Notes under the pieces: model-generated
Databases searched by the model: none
What the model was told of the DNA's origin: nothing
The model's input: the letters and a program-made list of their open reading frames with translations, nothing else
Position numbers and translations under genes: made by a program
In this document: piece after piece, positions 8,011 to 10,618 of the stretch
How positions within the stretch are numbered: position 1 is the stretch's first letter
How the letters are laid out: every line of letters starts with the position of its first letter
DNA from: Achromobacter sp.
GTDB taxonomy: Bacteria > Pseudomonadota > Gammaproteobacteria > Burkholderiales > Burkholderiaceae_B
Length of the DNA: 10,618 bases
NCBI GenBank assembly: GCA_003454835.1
Contig: DMTA01000006.1
Location: 1 to 10,618, forward strand
Direction of reading: 5' to 3'

Positions 8011-8016
8011 CCCTCC
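8011..8016 (-). promoter_or_regulatory. Shine-Dalgarno deciding the hom start at 8003
   Basis: On the minus strand this reads GGAGGG, 7 bases before ATG 8003, close to ideal. A second, weaker site (GGAGA, about 8049-8053) stands before the in-frame ATG at 8042. Both starts are physically possible. Homology favours 8003, because MNPMKVGLLGLG is the usual N-terminus and the extra 13 residues (MNSPQRPLAEGGA) match nothing I recognise. Confidence 0.6.
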
Positions 8017-8063
8017 GCGAGCGGGCGTTGAGGGGAATTCATTTCAGTTCTCCATAATGCTTT

Positions 8064-8188
8064 GTGCTGCTGCGCAGCACCCCCGACGCAAGAAAGCGGT
8101 CGCCCCTTATCGGGATGCCGCGGATCCGGCTCCGCCGGTCCGCAGGCATGCCCCCTCAGAGGGGGAAGCGCGCAGCGCTGCGGGGGTG
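8064..8188. repeat. Compound palindromic intergenic element (REP/BIME-like)
   Basis: The 8043-8196 gap between alaC and hom is almost filled by nested inverted repeats. These are GTGCTGC/GCAGCAC (8064-8070 with 8074-8080), a long central stem 8115-8130 with 8134-8149 (15 bp with two single-base bulges), CCCCCTC/GAGGGGG (8151-8157 with 8159-8165) and AGCGC/GCGCT (8167-8171 with 8175-8179). CACCCCCG at 8078-8085 is repeated inverted as CGGGGGTG at 8181-8188, so the whole block has inverted ends. It contains no plausible gene. I recall similar GC-rich palindromic blocks between genes in Bordetella/Achromobacter, but could not check. Its copies, if any, and its role are unknown. Confidence 0.6.
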
Positions 8189-8196
8189 GACACCCA

Positions 8197-9384
8197 TCAC
8201 TTCAGCAGTCCGTCCTTGCGGAACATATCTTTGATGCCGCGCACCGCTTGACGCGTGCGCTGCTCGTTTTCGATAAGAGCGAAGCGTACGTATTCGTCGC
8301 CATACTCGCCGAAGCCGATCCCGGGGGACACGGCCACTTTCGCATCCGACAGGACACGCTTGGCAAATTCCAAAGAGCCCATCGCCCGGTAGGGTTCGGG
8401 GATCTGCGCCCAGATGTACATGGACGCCTTGGGAATTTCCACATTCCAACCTGCTTCATGCAGGCCGCGCACGAGCACGTCGCGGCGGCTTTGATACTGC
8501 GCCACGATTTCGTTCACGCAGTCCTGCGGACCGTCCAGCGCGGCGATGGACGCCACCTGGATCGGCGTGAACGTACCGTAGTCGTGATAGCTCTTGATGC
8601 GTGCGAGCGCGTTCACGAGCTCGCGGTTGCCGACCATGTAGCCGATGCGCCAGCCCGCCATGTTGTAGCTCTTGCTCATCGTGAAGAACTCGACGGCGAC
8701 GTCGCGCGCGCCGGGCACCTGCATGATGGACGGGGCCACATAGCCGTCGAACGTGATGTCGGCGTAGGCCAGGTCATGCACCACGAGGATGTCGTGTTCC
8801 TTGGCCAACGCGACCACGCGCTCGAAGAACGACAGGTCGACGCACTGGGCGGTCGGGTTGCTGGGAAAGCCCAGCACCATCATCTTGGGCTTCGGAATGG
8901 ATTCGCGCACGGCGCGTTCCAGTTCCTCGAAGAAGTCCACGCCCGGCGTCATGCGCACGGAACGGATGTTGGCGCCGGCAATGACGGCGCCGTAGATGTG
9001 GATCGGGTAGCTGGGATTGGGCACCAGAACGGTGTCGCCGCGGTCCAGCGTGGCCAGCATCAGGTGGGCCAGGCCTTCCTTGGAGCCGATGGTGACGATG
9101 GCTTCGGAGTCCGGGTCGAACTCGACCGCGTAGCGGCGCTGGTACCAGTCACAGATCGCCTTGCGCAGACGCGGGATGCCCTTGGACACCGAATAGCCGT
9201 GGGTGGTGGGACGGCTGGTCGCTTCCACCATCTTGTCGACGATGTGCTTGGGCGTCGCCCCGTCCGGATTGCCCATCGACATGTCGATGATGTCTTCGCC
9301 GCGCCGACGCGCCGCCATCTTGAGCTCGCCGGTAATGTTGAAAACGTACGGGGGCAAACGCTCGATGCGAGAGAACTTCCTCAT
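8197..9384 (-). CDS. alaC: Alanine transaminase (class I/II aminotransferase)
   Basis: This PLP aminotransferase makes alanine from pyruvate with glutamate as amino donor. The 395-residue product is very close to E. coli AlaC over its whole length: [19 protein letters not shown] near the start, [11 protein letters not shown] (100-110), SNPTAQ (175-180), HDLAYADI (203-210) and [16 protein letters not shown] (237-252). Lys238 is the PLP lysine, Asn176, Asp204 and Tyr207 contact the cofactor, and Arg367 binds the substrate carboxylate. The ATG at 9384 starts the conserved [13 protein letters not shown] and has AAGGA 9 bases upstream; the open frame runs on to 9666 but only through non-conserved sequence that would overlap the divergent gene. 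It is the first gene of the leftward cluster with hom and thrC. Older annotations may call it a generic aminotransferase or an aspartate aminotransferase. Confidence 0.93.
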   Translation of the reverse strand: MRKFSRIERLPPYVFNITGELKMAARRRGEDIIDMSMGNPDGATPKHIVDKMVEATSRPTTHGYSVSKGIPRLRKAICDWYQRRYAVEFDPDSEAIVTIGSKEGLAHLMLATLDRGDTVLVPNPSYPIHIYGAVIAGANIRSVRMTPGVDFFEELERAVRESIPKPKMMVLGFPSNPTAQCVDLSFFERVVALAKEHDILVVHDLAYADITFDGYVAPSIMQVPGARDVAVEFFTMSKSYNMAGWRIGYMVGNRELVNALARIKSYHDYGTFTPIQVASIAALDGPQDCVNEIVAQYQSRRDVLVRGLHEAGWNVEIPKASMYIWAQIPEPYRAMGSLEFAKRVLSDAKVAVSPGIGFGEYGDEYVRFALIENEQRTRQAVRGIKDMFRKDGLLK

Positions 9385-9496
9385 GATGGGAATCCTTAGG
9401 GGCGAAAAGGCAAAAAGACCAGGGCGCGGTCGCGCGAAGGGGAATGGGGGGCTTAGAGCCGCGCCAGCACACGATTGCAGCGCAGCAAAACCCTGT

Positions 9497-9525
9497 AATC
9501 TAGCGCAACGACGCCTGAGGGGCAA
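9497..9525 (-). promoter_or_regulatory. Candidate sigma-70 promoter of alaC-hom-thrC
   Basis: On the minus strand, TTGCCC (9520-9525) and TAGATT (9497-9502) are separated by exactly 17 bases. Each box matches four of six consensus positions. The transcript would start near 9490, leaving a leader of about 105 bases before alaC. It lies in the 235-base gap between the divergent genes, which holds no gene of its own. Confidence 0.45.
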
Positions 9526-9588
9526 ATGGGAAAAAAAAGCCCCTTTTCCCTCGTGGATACGTTGCAACATGCGCCGTGTCCGATGCGC

Positions 9589-9594
9589 TATTAT
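9589..9594 (+). promoter_or_regulatory. Candidate -10 box for the Mth938-like/bcp operon
   Basis: TATTAT matches five of six -10 consensus bases and lies 26 bases before the TTG start at 9620. The nearest good -35-like hexamer, TTGCAA at 9562-9567, is 21 bases away, which is too far for a standard promoter. The call is therefore tentative. Confidence 0.35.
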
Positions 9595-9619
9595 CAAGCA
9601 CGTATAGCCGGAGTTTTTA

Positions 9620-10081
9620 TTGAAGCTGCATACCGATCCTGCGACGGCCGCTCTTAACACTGTCACCGCATACGGTGATGGTTATATCGAGGTCAACCAG
9701 GTACGTTTTTCCTCCTCGGTCGCTTTTGGCCCCGAAGGCGAAGTGACCATCTGGCCCGTTGAGTCGCCGGCCGACATTACCTCCTCCCTCTTGCTTCAGG
9801 CAGCCGGATTGTCCGAGCCCGCCCGCAACCCCCTGGATTTTCTGGATGCCCCGGAAGCCGCGCCCAGCCGGCCGGCCAACGCGCCCGAAGTCCTGCTGGT
9901 GGGCACCGGCGGCAAGCAACAGTTCCTGCGCCCTGAAGTATTGCGTCCCCTTTTGGCCGTCGGCATTGGCGTGGAAACGATGGATACCCACGCCGCCTCA
10001 CGCACCTACAACATCCTGATGGCTGAGGGACGGCGCGTGGTCGTCGCCCTCATCCCGCCCAATGGAGCATCCAGTCAATGA
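9620..10081 (+). CDS. Mth938-like domain protein (DUF498)
   Basis: This encodes a 153-residue protein of the Mth938/Xcc1710-like family, a small alpha/beta fold related to mitochondrial NDUFAF3. No enzymatic activity is established for the bacterial members. The family blocks are visible: an N-terminal [16 protein letters not shown] with a strand-forming region (23-38), [21 protein letters not shown] (91-111) and [33 protein letters not shown] (115-147). The start is TTG at 9620 with CGGAG 6 bases before it; MKLHTDP follows and no in-frame ATG exists before the conserved region. Its TGA overlaps the ATG of bcp (ATGA, 10078-10081), so the two are probably translationally coupled. It is divergent from alaC. 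The association with a peroxiredoxin does not by itself reveal its job. Confidence 0.88.
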   Translation: MKLHTDPATAALNTVTAYGDGYIEVNQVRFSSSVAFGPEGEVTIWPVESPADITSSLLLQAAGLSEPARNPLDFLDAPEAAPSRPANAPEVLLVGTGGKQQFLRPEVLRPLLAVGIGVETMDTHAASRTYNILMAEGRRVVVALIPPNGASSQ

Positions 10082-10542
10082 CGCCGAGCATAGGCAAACC
10101 CGCCCCGCTGTTCACCGCCGAAAGCACGATAGGCCCCATCAGCCTTGAACAGTGTCAGGGGCGGGCGGTGATCCTGTATTTCTACCCCAAAGACAACACC
10201 CCCGGCTGCACCACCGAAAGCCAGGATTTCCGCGATCTGCACGGCGACTTCCTGTCGGCCAGCGCGATCGTGATCGGCATCTCGCGCGACTCGCTGAAGT
10301 CGCACGAGAATTTCAAGGCCAAGTACGAGCTTCCTTTCCCCCTCATCTCCGACGCCGACGAAACCGTCTGCAATCTGTTCGGCGTCATCAAGCAGAAGAA
10401 CATGTATGGAAAGCAGGTGCGCGGCATCGAACGCAGCACCTTCTTGATCGACGCCTATGGCGTGCTGGTGCAGGAGTGGCGCGGGGTGAAGGTCCCGAAC
10501 CACGCAAAGGAAGTCCTGCAAGCCGCCAAGAGCATCGGTTAG
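10078..10542 (+). CDS. bcp: Peroxiredoxin, BCP/PrxQ family
   Basis: This thiol peroxidase reduces hydrogen peroxide and organic hydroperoxides, normally recycled by thioredoxin, in the cytoplasm. The 154-residue product is full length. The active site PKDNTPGCTTE gives Pro37, Thr41 and the peroxidatic Cys44 in the PxxxTxxC pattern; Arg119 in GIERSTFLID is the conserved arginine. The resolving Cys found five residues on in E. coli Bcp is absent (Gln49 at that position). The other cysteines are Cys26 and Cys98 (in DADETVCNLFGV). It may thus be a 1-Cys enzyme or use Cys98, which cannot be settled here. ATG at 10078 overlaps the stop of the upstream gene by four bases, and GGAG (10064-10067) lies 10 bases ahead. 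The next gene begins 55 bases after its stop. Confidence 0.94.
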   Translation: MTPSIGKPAPLFTAESTIGPISLEQCQGRAVILYFYPKDNTPGCTTESQDFRDLHGDFLSASAIVIGISRDSLKSHENFKAKYELPFPLISDADETVCNLFGVIKQKNMYGKQVRGIERSTFLIDAYGVLVQEWRGVKVPNHAKEVLQAAKSIG

Positions 10543-10597
10543 CCGCACAGGAAACCCGTCAGGCGCTATAGCCGGCCCAAACAGGAGAGTGACGCAT

Positions 10598-10618
10598 ATG
10601 CCGCTTCCGAAGTTGCCT
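10598..10618 (+). CDS. Start of an unidentified gene (first 7 codons)
   Basis: ATG at 10598 is preceded by AGGAG (10583-10587) at about 10 bases, and the frame is open to the window end (MPLPKLP). A PhoH-family ATPase gene often follows bcp in Burkholderiales and can begin with a similar MPLP stretch. That is memory plus context, not something seven codons can prove. It runs in the same direction as bcp and may share its transcript. Confidence 0.5.

Noticed and set aside
5535..8057. An 840-codon open frame on the plus strand, opposite thrC and hom
   Set aside because: It lies wholly antisense to two clearly recognised enzymes and crosses the hom-thrC spacer. Its product is rich in Arg, His, Gln, Ala and Gly with no recognisable domain, as expected for antisense frames in high-GC DNA.
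8062..9399. A 445-codon open frame on the plus strand, opposite alaC
   Set aside because: It is antisense to alaC and begins inside the palindromic element. The composition is that of an antisense shadow and no domain is visible.
9454..9489. A short leader-peptide frame before alaC (TTG start, ending LARL)
   Set aside because: It has no ribosome-binding site, starts at the predicted transcript start and is not enriched for alanine or threonine codons.
9385..9666. An N-terminal extension of AlaC to 9666
   Set aside because: It would overlap the divergent Mth938-like gene and cross both promoter candidates. The added 94 residues are Arg-, Ala- and Pro-rich without similarity to the family.
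1..10618. Mobile elements, CRISPR arrays, tRNA/rRNA genes, toxin-antitoxin or defence genes
   Set aside because: Nothing of the kind was seen. Every long gene is a housekeeping enzyme or small lipoprotein, and base composition looks even across the window.

Overview
The window is a high-GC chromosomal stretch of ordinary housekeeping genes. Its proteins and gene order point to a betaproteobacterium of the Burkholderiales, most likely Alcaligenaceae (Bordetella/Achromobacter type). This rests on recognising the protein families, the BpH3-like H-NS tail and the alaC-hom-thrC order; no search was run. I see no mobile element, phage gene, CRISPR array, tRNA or rRNA, and no stretch over 300 bases lacks a gene.

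Layout. (1) Bases 1-142 hold the C-terminal end of an H-NS family nucleoid protein (+). It converges on a DUF4136 lipoprotein gene (-, 231-866), with a perfect 19-bp inverted repeat between them acting as a two-way terminator. (2) A pepN-fbp operon (+, 1019-4754) encodes aminopeptidase N and fructose-1,6-bisphosphatase; fbp starts with TTG 10 bases after pepN. A two-way terminator separates fbp from a small convergent YgdI/YgdR-type lipoprotein gene (-, 4839-5060). (3) A leftward cluster, alaC-hom-thrC (9384 down to 5238), encodes an alanine/glutamate-pyruvate aminotransferase, homoserine dehydrogenase and threonine synthase, with a terminator beyond thrC. Its two internal gaps hold the most interesting non-coding structure: a compound palindromic repeat between alaC and hom (8064-8188), and a perfect palindrome between hom and thrC (6670-6691) that shares a heptamer with the thrC ribosome-binding site. 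(4) Divergently from alaC, an Mth938-like protein gene (TTG start, 9620) overlaps bcp (a BCP/PrxQ peroxiredoxin) by four bases. Seven codons of another gene begin at 10598.

How the genes fit together. PepN releases amino acids from peptides, AlaC links alanine to pyruvate, and Fbp commits carbon to gluconeogenesis. This fits an organism that lives largely on amino acids, although that link is inference. Hom and ThrC are two steps of the aspartate-to-threonine route, and the ACT domain of Hom gives feedback control by threonine. I found no new protein system; the points worth a second look are the intergenic RNA/DNA structures and a few family deviations (the Bcp cysteines and an alanine-rich insertion in PepN).
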